Of a stretch of DNA of 5,821 nt, positions 1-5,732 are shown piece after piece (position 1 is the first letter of the stretch; each line of letters starts with the position of its first letter). The position numbers and the translations under genes are program-made. This DNA is from Nitriliruptoraceae bacterium. GTDB lineage: Bacteria; Actinomycetota; Nitriliruptoria; Nitriliruptorales; Nitriliruptoraceae. Below the pieces are notes generated by a model. The model was given only the letters and a program-made list of their open reading frames with translations, had not been told where the DNA came from and did no database searches. The stretch is from positions 1 to 5,821 of the forward strand of contig SKTN01000315.1 in NCBI GenBank assembly GCA_007117945.1, in the 5' to 3' direction.

Positions 1-1
1 C

Positions 2-55
2 AAGGGGAACCGCGCGCCCTTCTCGCTGATGCTCCGGATGCTGCGGGCCTGGTGA
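2..55 (+). CDS. C-terminal end of an unidentified protein (partial)
   Basis: Reading from base 2 gives 17 codons that end in KGNRAPFSLMLRMLRAW, then a TGA at 53-55. All 17 third positions are G or C, which is the pattern of the real genes in this GC-rich window and unlikely by chance. The tail is basic and hydrophobic with alternating Leu/Met and Arg, compatible with an amphipathic C-terminal helix. It is convergent with the AfsR-type regulator, whose stop lies only five bases further on, so no separate terminator fits between them. The fragment is too short to assign a family, and I do not recognise it. Confidence 0.55.
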   Translation, partial: KGNRAPFSLMLRMLRAW

Positions 56-60
56 TGGTC

Positions 61-3000
61 TCAGTGCGGTCCCCGGTCGCCGGTCAGGTCCTGCCCGACG
101 CCTACGACCAGCGACTCGACGTCGGCCAGCAGCTCGGGATCGCCGACCTCGCCAGCCAGGCGGCTGGCCTCCGCTGCGAGGTCACCGGCTGCTGCCGCCT
201 CACCGCGCGCGAGCCGCGTCCGCCCCAGTTCGAGGGCCGCCCGCGCCGAGCCGTAGGGCAGGGCGGTCCCGGCCAGCAGCTCCCGGGCCGTCTCGAGCTG
301 CCCACAGGCCCGGTCGAGTTCGCCGCGCTGCCGGGCGTGGGATCCGGCGACGAGCAGGGCGAACCCCAGGCTCGGCCCCCGACCGGCCTGGGCCGTGAGC
401 TCGACGGCCTCGTCGAGGTAGCTGCGGGCCAGGGCGGGGTCACCCGAAGCGTGGGTCGCCACCCCCAGCTGCAGCAGCATGCGTCCCTCGAGCTCCGGGA
501 ACCCTCCCCGGCGGCACAGCGCCAGGCCCTCGGCGGCGAGCTGTCGCGCCCGGTCGGGCTGGGCGGTGGGGTCGATGGCGTCGATGACGATGTCGATGCC
601 CTGGACGCGCGCCCATCCGACCCCCTCGTCGCTGAGCAGGGCAAGCCCGGCCTCGGCGTGCTCGCGCACGTCCTGCAGCCGTCCGGCGATGCGGCCGATC
701 TGGGCGGTGACCAGGTGCGCGAACCCGAGCAGCCACCCGCCGATGGTCGTGGCGCGGTCCACCGCCTCGCGCAGCGCCGCCAGCGCTGCGGCTACCTCGC
801 CGGCGTGGGCCCGGTGGATCGCGGCGAACAGCTCACCGAGGACACGGCTGCTCGGATCCAGTTCGGCGTCGAGGGCCCGTGCGGCCCAGGCGTGGCCGTG
901 CGCGGCGCCACCCGCGGTGCGCAGGCCGCTGGCCCACAGCAGCGCGGCCGGGTCGGTGTGGGCGACATCGAGGTGGTCCGGGGGTGCGCCCTCACGTGCA
1001 CCGAGCCCCTGGTCGAGCCAGCCGATCCCCTCCGCTGCCAGGCCACCCAGCAGCCACAACCAACCGAGCCGTCCCGCGAGCTGCTGGACCCGCCGCAGCT
1101 CGCCGGCGTCGCCGGCCCAGCGCAGCGCCAGCCGCGCGTCATCCAGCAACCCGGCCAGGCCCGGGAGATCGACCGCGAAGGTGTGCGGGTCCGTCTGGCG
1201 GTGACAGCCGGCGAGACGGTCGCCGATGACGTCGGCGTGCCGGGCACGAACGGCGCCGTCGAGCCCGAGCTCATGCAGCCGCTCCTGACCGTAGAGCCGG
1301 AGCGACTCGAGCATCCGGTAGCGGGAGCCCGATGGGCCGGTCTGCACCGTCAGCAGCGATCGGTCCAGCAGGTCACGGACCACGTCGAGGGGCTGGCCTG
1401 CCACACCCGCGGCCTCCAGCAGGGCCGCTGCGGCGTCCCGGTCGGCACCACCGACCGGGACAGCGAGGGCGGCCCACGCAGCCTGCTGCTCCGCGTCCAG
1501 CAGGTCCCAGCTCCAATCGAGGGTGCCGCGCAGGGTGCGCTGCCGCGAGGGTGCCCCCCGCTTGGTGGTCGAGAGCAGGGCGAACCGGTCGTCGAGGGCG
1601 TCGGCGAGCTCCGGCAGGGACAGCACGCGTTGGCGGGCTGCCGCCAGCTCGATCGCCAGGGGCAGGCCGTCCAGGCGGCGGACGATCGTCGCCGCGGCAG
1701 GGGCGCTGACGGCGTCGAGCTCGAAGGCGGGGTCGTGCGCACGTATCCGCTGGACCAGCAGCTCCACCGCCGGGGCCGCCAGGATCGCCGCCGGGTCCGT
1801 GGCCTCCTCGTCGGGCAGCGCGAGGGCAGGCAACGACCAGACCAGCTCGCCGGCGACCGCCAGCGGCTCACGGCTGGTGGCGAGCATCCGGACACCTGGA
1901 GCGTGGGCGAGCAGCGGCCGGGCGAGCTCCGCCACGTCAGCGACGACGTGCTCGCAGTTGTCGATGACGAGCAGCAGCTCGCGTTCGGCCAGCATGCCGA
2001 CCAGCAGATCCGTGTCCACCGCAGCGGGACCGAACCCGCCCGACACGATGCCCAGGCTGAGCGCCACCTGGTGAGCAACCGGCGCGTCGCCGGTCAACGG
2101 GGCGAGCTCGACCAGCCAGGTTCCATCGGCCGGCGCCGTCAGTCGTCGGGCCACCTCCACCGCAAGGGTGGTCTTGCCCGCCCCACCAGGTCCGGTCAGC
2201 GTCACCAGTCGACCGGCGTCCAGCAACTGCGCCACCCGGTCGACCGCCGCCTCGCGCCCGACCACCGGTCCGGTGGCGATCGGCAGGTTGCCGGCGGTCC
2301 GCGATGGGCGGGCCGTCGAGACGGCGGCCACCTCCAGGTCGTCGGCCTGGTCCAGGAGTTGGAGGTGGAGGCGTTGCAGCTGCGGACCCGGATCGACACC
2401 GAGCTCGTCCGCCAGGAGCCGCCGGGTCCGCTCGTAGCGCGCGAGCGCCTCGCCCTGCCGTCCGGCCCGGTACAGGGCCCGCAGCAGCTGGCCACAGAGG
2501 CGTTCGCGCAGCGGGTGCGCCTCGACGAGCTCGGTCAGTTCGGCGACCAGTTCGCCACCTGCTCCGAGCCCCAGGGCCGCCTCGAACCGATCCTCGATCG
2601 TCGCCAGGCGCAGCTCGTCCAGCCGCCCTGCCTCGGCGCGGGCCCACGGCTCGTCGGCGACGCCCTCGAGCGCCCAACCCCGCCACAGCGCCAACGCCGC
2701 GGTGAGCCGCCCGTGGGCTGCCCCGAGGTCGCCGGCAACGAGCAGGCTGTGGCCCTCCGCCGCCATGTGCGCGAACCGGCGAGCATCGATGGCGGTGTCA
2801 GGGACCCGCAGCGCGTACCCCCCGGGGACGGTCGCAAGGACCCCGGTCCGGTCCGGATCGATCCCGCGCCGCAGGGCCGAGATGCGCTGCTGCAGCGCGT
2901 TGGCGGGATCGGCTGGCTGGCGCTCACCCCAGACGACCTCGAGCAGGGCGTCGGAGGTGACGGGTCGGGGCGCCGCGATCGCCAGTGCGGCCAGCAGCGC

Positions 3001-3075
3001 GGGTTGCCGACCCTTGAGCTCGACCCGCTCGCCCTCCAGCCGCACCGCGGGCCGCCCGAGCAGCTCGATCTCCAC
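61..3075 (-). CDS. AfsR/SARP-family transcriptional regulator with BTAD, NB-ARC ATPase and TPR-like C-terminus
   Basis: This is a 1004-residue cytoplasmic signal-responsive transcription activator of the AfsR type. Residues 1-91 form an OmpR-like winged-helix DNA-binding domain, beginning VEIELLGRPAVRL and ending at the hairpin PGGYALRV. Residues about 96-243 are the bacterial transcriptional activation (BTAD) domain, ending LGVDPGPQLQRLHLQLL. An NB-ARC/STAND ATPase follows, with Walker A GPGGAGKTT at 295-303, Walker B LLLVIDN at 367-373, a TSREPL sensor-like motif at 400-405 and the GLPLA motif at 470-474. From about 600 to the end the chain is Ala/Leu-rich helical repeats of TPR type, which in this class usually serve as a sensor or protein-binding region. 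In the family, ATP-driven change of state controls promoter binding; the targets here are unknown. The GTG at 3075 is chosen because a GGAGG lies 10 bases upstream and family members start just before this ELLG strand. An ATG at 3123 would add 16 residues. The gene contains no TTA, CTA or TCA codon. It is divergent from the rhodanese-like gene. Confidence 0.93.
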   Translation of the reverse strand: MEIELLGRPAVRLEGERVELKGRQPALLAALAIAAPRPVTSDALLEVVWGERQPADPANALQQRISALRRGIDPDRTGVLATVPGGYALRVPDTAIDARRFAHMAAEGHSLLVAGDLGAAHGRLTAALALWRGWALEGVADEPWARAEAGRLDELRLATIEDRFEAALGLGAGGELVAELTELVEAHPLRERLCGQLLRALYRAGRQGEALARYERTRRLLADELGVDPGPQLQRLHLQLLDQADDLEVAAVSTARPSRTAGNLPIATGPVVGREAAVDRVAQLLDAGRLVTLTGPGGAGKTTLAVEVARRLTAPADGTWLVELAPLTGDAPVAHQVALSLGIVSGGFGPAAVDTDLLVGMLAERELLLVIDNCEHVVADVAELARPLLAHAPGVRMLATSREPLAVAGELVWSLPALALPDEEATDPAAILAAPAVELLVQRIRAHDPAFELDAVSAPAAATIVRRLDGLPLAIELAAARQRVLSLPELADALDDRFALLSTTKRGAPSRQRTLRGTLDWSWDLLDAEQQAAWAALAVPVGGADRDAAAALLEAAGVAGQPLDVVRDLLDRSLLTVQTGPSGSRYRMLESLRLYGQERLHELGLDGAVRARHADVIGDRLAGCHRQTDPHTFAVDLPGLAGLLDDARLALRWAGDAGELRRVQQLAGRLGWLWLLGGLAAEGIGWLDQGLGAREGAPPDHLDVAHTDPAALLWASGLRTAGGAAHGHAWAARALDAELDPSSRVLGELFAAIHRAHAGEVAAALAALREAVDRATTIGGWLLGFAHLVTAQIGRIAGRLQDVREHAEAGLALLSDEGVGWARVQGIDIVIDAIDPTAQPDRARQLAAEGLALCRRGGFPELEGRMLLQLGVATHASGDPALARSYLDEAVELTAQAGRGPSLGFALLVAGSHARQRGELDRACGQLETARELLAGTALPYGSARAALELGRTRLARGEAAAAGDLAAEASRLAGEVGDPELLADVESLVVGVGQDLTGDRGPH

Positions 3076-3085
3076 CGGTGTCGTA

Positions 3086-3090
3086 CCTCC
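3086..3090 (-). promoter_or_regulatory. Ribosome binding site for the AfsR-type regulator
   Basis: On the minus strand GGAGG stands 10 bases before the GTG at 3075. It is the clearest Shine-Dalgarno site here and supports the GTG start. The alternative ATG at 3123 has a weaker purine run (GGGAAGG) about 7 bases before it, so the longer form is not excluded. Confidence 0.65.
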
Positions 3091-3100
3091 GCCTCGGCGA

Positions 3101-3106
3101 AGCCTA
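3101..3106 (-). promoter_or_regulatory. Possible -10 element for the AfsR-type regulator
   Basis: The minus strand reads TAGGCT, a good match to the TANNNT -10 element common in actinobacterial housekeeping promoters. It would start transcription about 20 bases before the GTG and leave the GGAGG within the leader. No convincing -35 hexamer is seen; at normal spacing it would fall inside the first codons of the divergent rhodanese-like gene. A weaker -10-like TACTCA for that gene overlaps it on the plus strand at 3105-3110. Confidence 0.3.
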
Positions 3107-3121
3107 CTCAGGGGACCGACC

Positions 3122-3451
3122 ATGCCTGACCCTTCCCTGCCCACCGTGTCCGTCGCGCAGCTGCGTGCCCTGCTCACCGACCCGCAGCTGCGGTGCTGGC
3201 TCGTCCACGCCACCGACGCACACCCCTTCACGGCGGGTCACGTCCCCGGGTCGCTGGACCAGCCGGACACCGGGCTCCTGCGCCGGCTCGGTGCGGACGT
3301 CCCGATCGTGGTCTACGGCGAGGACGAGCAGGCGCGCGCAGCCCCCGCCCTGGCCACGGAACTCCACCACCTCGACATCGAGGTGGCCTGGTTCGCCGGG
3401 GGGATCGCTGCCTGGACCGCGGCGGGCCTACCGCTCGAGCGCTCGGGCTGA
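3122..3451 (+). CDS. Single-domain rhodanese-like protein lacking the catalytic cysteine
   Basis: This is a small cytoplasmic protein of 109 residues, about the length of a single rhodanese domain. The fold signatures are HVPGS at 40-44 (usual HIPGA), the strand PIVVY at 61-65, and the C-terminal WFAGGIAAWTAAGLP at 90-104, which closely matches the family's GGxxAWxxAG ending. In active sulfurtransferases the strand IVVY is followed by the catalytic Cys that carries the persulfide. Here that place is Gly66, followed by the acidic loop EDEQAR. The DVR element before the HxPG motif is also replaced (LVHAT). The only cysteine is Cys25, far from the active-site loop. Sulfur transfer by the standard mechanism is therefore unlikely, and a binding or regulatory role is possible. 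The ATG has AGGGGA six bases upstream (3110-3115). It starts 46 bp from, and divergent to, the AfsR-type regulator. Confidence 0.85.
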   Translation: MPDPSLPTVSVAQLRALLTDPQLRCWLVHATDAHPFTAGHVPGSLDQPDTGLLRRLGADVPIVVYGEDEQARAAPALATELHHLDIEVAWFAGGIAAWTAAGLPLERSG

Positions 3452-3538
3452 ACAGGACGGTCAGGACCGATCGCTCGTCGCAGTGACCACGCAGCGCGCC
3501 GTGTGCAGATCCCGCAGGACGGCAGCAGGACGATGCCG

Positions 3539-3544
3539 TAGGGT
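3539..3544 (+). promoter_or_regulatory. Possible -10 element (TAGGGT)
   Basis: TAGGGT fits the actinobacterial -10 pattern and sits in a relatively AT-richer patch (GTAGGGTGATATC). I see no -35 hexamer resembling TTGACA at 16-18 bases. If used, it would give the acetyltransferase a leader of roughly 230 bases that includes the inverted repeat at 3720-3747, or it could serve a small reading frame beginning at 3621. Confidence 0.25.
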
Positions 3545-3719
3545 GATATCGCGGGACCATCCCCTCCCGACGCGACACCGGCCGTCGTCCGCCCTGGTCG
3601 GCCGCTCCGCGGCGTCGACGATGTCACCCGAACCAGGGGCGGACCCCATCGTCCTGCTCGTGGCGTCGCTCATGGACCTCCTGGTGCGCGGGTACACCGC
3701 AGCACCGATGCTGGTGGCC

Positions 3720-3747
3720 GGGCTGACCGTCGCACGCGGTCAGGCCC
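3720..3747 (+). repeat. Inverted repeat / hairpin upstream of the acetyltransferase gene
   Basis: The arms CTGACCG (3723-3729) and CGGTCAG (3737-3743) are perfect complements around a 7-base centre. After a single bulged G (3744), three more pairs (GGG 3720-3722 with CCC 3745-3747) extend the stem to 10 bp. It ends 33 bases before the ATG and about 20 bases before the ribosome binding site of the acetyltransferase. It could be an operator for a dimeric repressor, a leader hairpin, or a terminator of upstream transcription; there is no T-tract after it. Confidence 0.6.
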
Positions 3748-3768
3748 ACGACCTGCCCGGCCCCCGAG

Positions 3769-3774
3769 AGGGAG
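3769..3774 (+). promoter_or_regulatory. Ribosome binding site for the acetyltransferase
   Basis: AGGGAG is six bases before the ATG at 3781 but only three before the adjacent GTG at 3778. The spacing favours the ATG as the start. Confidence 0.6.
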
Positions 3775-3780
3775 ATCGTG

Positions 3781-4410
3781 ATGCTGACCGCCGACGCGCT
3801 GCGCTCCAAGCCGACCCTGCACGGCCAACGGGTCGTGCTCCGGCCGCTGGGCCCCGAACACGCCGAGGCGTTCTGGCGATCGCTGGCCGACCCGCAGATG
3901 CGACGGCTCACGGGTACCCACGCCGAGTTCCGTCGCGACCAGATCGACGCCTGGCTGGCAGACCGCTCCACCCAGCACGACCGTCTCGACCTCGCCATCC
4001 ATCGCCGCACCGACGACCGCTACCTCGGAGAACTCGCCTTGAACGAACTCGACCCCGCCAACGAGTCGGTCGGTGTCCGCATCGCCCTGGCGAGCAGCGA
4101 GATGACCGGGAAGGGCTACGGCAGCGACGCGCTGCGCACGATCCTCACCCATGCCTTCGACACCGTCGGCATCCACCGCGTCCACCTCGACGTCTACGCC
4201 TGCAACACCCACGCGATCCGCACCTACGAACGACTGGGCTTCACCCACGAAGGCCGTGCACGTGACGCCCTGCTGTGGGACGGCGTCCGACACGACGCCC
4301 TGCTGCTGTCGATCCTGCGACCCGAGTGGGAGGCAGCACACGGCCATCCCGGTAACCGGTCCGACGCGACCGCCCCTCCCCGCGCACGACCCGCGCAACC
4401 CGGGGCGTGA
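3781..4410 (+). CDS. GNAT-family N-acetyltransferase, RimJ/RimL-like
   Basis: This 209-residue protein is predicted to be a cytoplasmic enzyme that moves an acetyl group from acetyl-CoA to an amine. Residues 15-22 (GQRVVLRP) are the typical opening strand of the RimJ/RimL subgroup (acetyltransf_3 type). YLGELALNEL at 81-90 and VGVRIAL at 97-103 are the central strands. TGKGYGSDALR at 109-119 is the acetyl-CoA pyrophosphate-binding motif A. VHLDVYACNTHAIRTYERLGF at 134-154 includes the conserved Asn and the YxxxGF pattern of motif B. After about residue 182 the tail is Pro/Ala/Arg-rich and probably disordered. Members act on ribosomal-protein N-termini, on amino acids or on antibiotics, and the sequence does not show which substrate applies. 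It follows a 330-base spacer and stands alone on this strand. An ATG preceded by AGGGAG is used; the overlapping GTG at 3778 would add one residue. Confidence 0.92.
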   Translation: MLTADALRSKPTLHGQRVVLRPLGPEHAEAFWRSLADPQMRRLTGTHAEFRRDQIDAWLADRSTQHDRLDLAIHRRTDDRYLGELALNELDPANESVGVRIALASSEMTGKGYGSDALRTILTHAFDTVGIHRVHLDVYACNTHAIRTYERLGFTHEGRARDALLWDGVRHDALLLSILRPEWEAAHGHPGNRSDATAPPRARPAQPGA

Positions 4411-4441
4411 GACCACGCCAACCCCGGCCGTCCCGTGGCTC
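4409..4441 (+). terminator. Weak hairpin at the acetyltransferase stop, possible terminator
   Basis: GAG (4409-4411) plus CCACG (4413-4417) can pair with CGTGG (4434-4438) plus CTC (4439-4441), with A4412 bulged and a 16-base loop. The position, overlapping the TGA stop, is right for a terminator. The loop is long and no T-tract follows, so this is a suggestion only. Confidence 0.25.
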
Positions 4442-4894
4442 GTCGGCTCCGGCGCCGCGCAGGGCGTGACCGTCGCCACGGAGCAGACTGCTGCCCCTGG
4501 TGGTGCCCGCGTTCAGCCCGCACGGCAGGCGCGGCGACCGCGGGGATCGGCGTGGCCCTCGCCCTCGCCATCGCTGGGCCGATCGTCGATCGCCGTGCCA
4601 GGTCCACTGCGGCCGAACTGCTCGACCACCAGCCTGCGCACCGACGCGAGCCGGGGCCTCACCCGTCGAGGACCCGTGAACGGGCCCGACACCCGACAGG
4701 GGGCGCCATCGAGGACATCACCGGCGGCTGCTGAGGACCGCGGCTTGTCAGGGCGCAGGGTCCGCACCGTCCACGACCGTGCGAGCGAACCGGCGACCCC
4801 ACGTGCGCACACCTCGGGATGCCCGGAGGATCCTCGCACCTGGGCTCGACCATCGTCCACCTGCCGGTGACCGCTCCGCGACTCCCGCTGGATC
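4411..4894. other. Intergenic stretch between convergent genes
   Basis: The 484 bases lie between the stop of the acetyltransferase and the stop of the L,D-transpeptidase, so both genes run into this stretch. All frames were considered. Most translations are Arg/Pro/Ser/Thr-rich low-complexity products typical of non-coding GC-rich DNA, and no known family is recognisable. The best candidate is the weak frame at 4435-4734. Small features are a tandem CGATCG pair (4580-4592) and a 4-bp stem with TGAA loop (4673-4684). No good terminator for the L,D-transpeptidase is seen. Confidence 0.6.
4435..4734 (+). CDS. Doubtful small ORF with one possible membrane segment
   Basis: A 99-codon frame runs from GTG 4435 to TGA 4732-4734. 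The middle codes for a stretch that could cross a membrane (TAGAATAGIGVALALAIAGPIV, about residues 30-51). It is preceded by an Arg-rich, Cys/Trp-containing head (ADCCPWWCPR) and followed by a charged tail. The central codons have the expected G/C third positions, but over the whole frame about a fifth end in A or T, clearly worse than the real neighbours. No ribosome binding site precedes the GTG. It could be a decayed gene, a real small membrane protein with a later start, or chance. Confidence 0.2.
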   Translation: MARRLRRRAGRDRRHGADCCPWWCPRSARTAGAATAGIGVALALAIAGPIVDRRARSTAAELLDHQPAHRREPGPHPSRTRERARHPTGGAIEDITGGC

Positions 4895-5566
4895 TCAGTA
4901 GCGCCCGATCACCCTGATCGGGTCGCCGACGCGGAGCCGGGCGAAGAGGTAGTCGGCGCCCTTCGGGGTGACACGCACGCAGCCCTTGCTGGCCGGGTAG
5001 GTGGGTACCTGCCTGGCGCCGTGGATGGCGATAGGGCCGTCGAAGTAGAGGGTGTTGTACATGTTGGGTGACGGTGCCGGATAGCTGCTGGAGGTGTGCC
5101 ATCCTGCCCGGGTGCGCTGGATCCTGTAGGAACCGACCCTGGGCAGGCCACCCGAACCGGTCGATGCCCGCAGGACCTTTCGCCAGTGGCCCCCCTCGCG
5201 GTAGTAGACGGTCTGGCAGGTCCTGTCGACGGTCACCCCGCGGCCAGAAGCTGCGGCCGGTAGCCGTCGGGTCGTGCGGAGGGCCGTGATCTCCGCGGAG
5301 GTCAGCGGGCCGCGGTGTGCGGTGCGACCCTCGAGGCGCCGCCAGGCGCACAGGCCTCGGCGCGTCTGGGGCCCATCGATGCCGTCGATCGGCCCGGCCG
5401 GATAGCCGAGCTGGCCGAGCAGGGTCTGGGCCTCCCGGACGCGGTTGGCGGTCGATGCCTCGGCGACGTCGCCGGGACCGATCGCGGTGAGCATAGCGAG
5501 GGTCAGGAGGGTGGTGAGGATGAGCCGCCCGAGGGAGCGGGGGCCGGTCAGCAGGCTGGCGTGCAT
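4895..5566 (-). CDS. Secreted L,D-transpeptidase (YkuD) with peptidoglycan-binding domain
   Basis: This is a cell-wall enzyme expected to act outside the membrane, where the family forms 3-3 cross-links between peptidoglycan stem peptides by a cysteine acyl-enzyme. From the ATG at 5566 the protein has 223 residues. Residues 1-37 are a signal peptide: basic start, hydrophobic core LILTTLLTLAMLTAIG, and likely cleavage after AEA (residue 37). Residues about 41-97 match a PG_binding_1 domain (REAQTLLGQLGYPAGPIDGIDGPQTRRGL is its core). Residues about 109-222 are the YkuD domain, with His182-Gly183 and the active-site signature SKGCVRV at 193-199; Cys196 is the nucleophile and Arg198 is conserved. 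Two further cysteines, Cys73 and Cys117, could form a disulfide. An in-frame GTG at 5629 would add 21 Pro/Thr-rich residues but has no ribosome site and would bury the signal peptide. The chosen ATG itself has only a weak GAGA upstream. This start is judged mainly by the signal peptide. Confidence 0.93.
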   Translation of the reverse strand: MHASLLTGPRSLGRLILTTLLTLAMLTAIGPGDVAEASTANRVREAQTLLGQLGYPAGPIDGIDGPQTRRGLCAWRRLEGRTAHRGPLTSAEITALRTTRRLPAAASGRGVTVDRTCQTVYYREGGHWRKVLRASTGSGGLPRVGSYRIQRTRAGWHTSSSYPAPSPNMYNTLYFDGPIAIHGARQVPTYPASKGCVRVTPKGADYLFARLRVGDPIRVIGRY

Positions 5567-5589
5567 GTTGGTGTCTCGGGGTGTGCGTA

Positions 5590-5605
5590 CCGCCGTCGGC
5601 GGCGG
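5590..5605 (-). repeat. Short hairpin in the leader of the L,D-transpeptidase gene
   Basis: CCGCCG (5590-5595) and CGGCGG (5600-5605) are perfect complements around a 4-base loop. The hairpin lies 24-39 bases upstream of the chosen ATG, where a leader RNA would be expected. In such GC-rich DNA a 6-bp stem may be chance; it could also hinder use of the alternative upstream GTG start. Confidence 0.3.
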
Positions 5606-5658
5606 AGTAGGGGACACTGCGCTCAACACGACTGCTGGGACGGCTGTTCGGTTGCCTC

Positions 5659-5705
5659 GGCCCCGCCGAAGGGCACCCCGCGCACACCCGGTGCCTCGGC
5701 GGGCC
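5659..5705 (-). terminator. Long GC-rich hairpin, probable terminator of the upstream gene
   Basis: GGCACC (5672-5677) pairs with GGTGCC (5690-5695) around a 12-base loop. After a two-base bulge (5670-5671), CCCGCCGA (5662-5669) pairs with TCGGCGGG (5696-5703), and GG/CC (5659-5660 with 5704-5705) closes the base with C5661 bulged. The stem totals 16 bp. It begins 28 bases after the stop of the partial minus-strand gene and precedes the L,D-transpeptidase, the expected place for a terminator separating the two. No T-tract follows on either strand, as is common for actinobacterial hairpin terminators. Confidence 0.6.
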
Positions 5706-5732
5706 GCTGGCGGTGGTCGAGGCGGGCGGCGG

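Larger units (their letters stand above)
3452..3780 (+). other. Spacer between the rhodanese-like and acetyltransferase genes
   Basis: About 330 bases hold no gene I can call. Just after the rhodanese stop is a short inverted repeat, CGGTC/GACCG at 3458-3469, with only two bases between the arms, so it would be a poor terminator. A second hairpin with GCCGC/GCGGC arms lies at 3601-3613. A TAGGGT promoter-like box is at 3539-3544. A strong inverted repeat is at 3720-3747. One plus-strand frame from the ATG at 3621 to about 3770 has coding-like third positions and a hydrophobic translation, but it has no stop before it runs into the acetyltransferase gene in another frame. Confidence 0.6.

Noticed and set aside
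52..3129. 1025-codon plus-strand open frame opposite the AfsR-type regulator
   Set aside because: Its translation is low-complexity and Gln/Arg/Gly-rich with no recognisable domain, while the minus strand carries clear ordered domains. It stays open only because the sense gene lacks TTA, CTA and TCA codons.
3076..3231. 52-residue N-terminal extension of the regulator
   Set aside because: The extra residues show no family similarity and overlap the rhodanese-like gene, and the GTG at 3075 has a good GGAGG. Only the ATG at 3123 remains a mild alternative.
81..3744. CGGTCAGG octamer found at 81-88, 3458-3465 and 3737-3744
   Set aside because: Three copies is only mildly more than expected in such GC-rich DNA. 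The sites differ in context (one inside the regulator's coding end), so I do not call it a shared operator.
3670..4479. 269-codon minus-strand frame opposite the acetyltransferase
   Set aside because: It mirrors a gene with clear GNAT motifs on the plus strand, shows no domain of its own, and is a codon-bias artefact.
4580..4592. Tandem CGATCG palindromes separated by one base
   Set aside because: Very short and common in GC-rich DNA, with no link to a promoter or gene start.
4659..5687. 342-codon minus-strand frame overlapping the L,D-transpeptidase
   Set aside because: The translation is Arg/Pro/His-rich with no family signature, whereas the overlapping frame has the signal peptide, the peptidoglycan-binding domain and the YkuD Cys motif.
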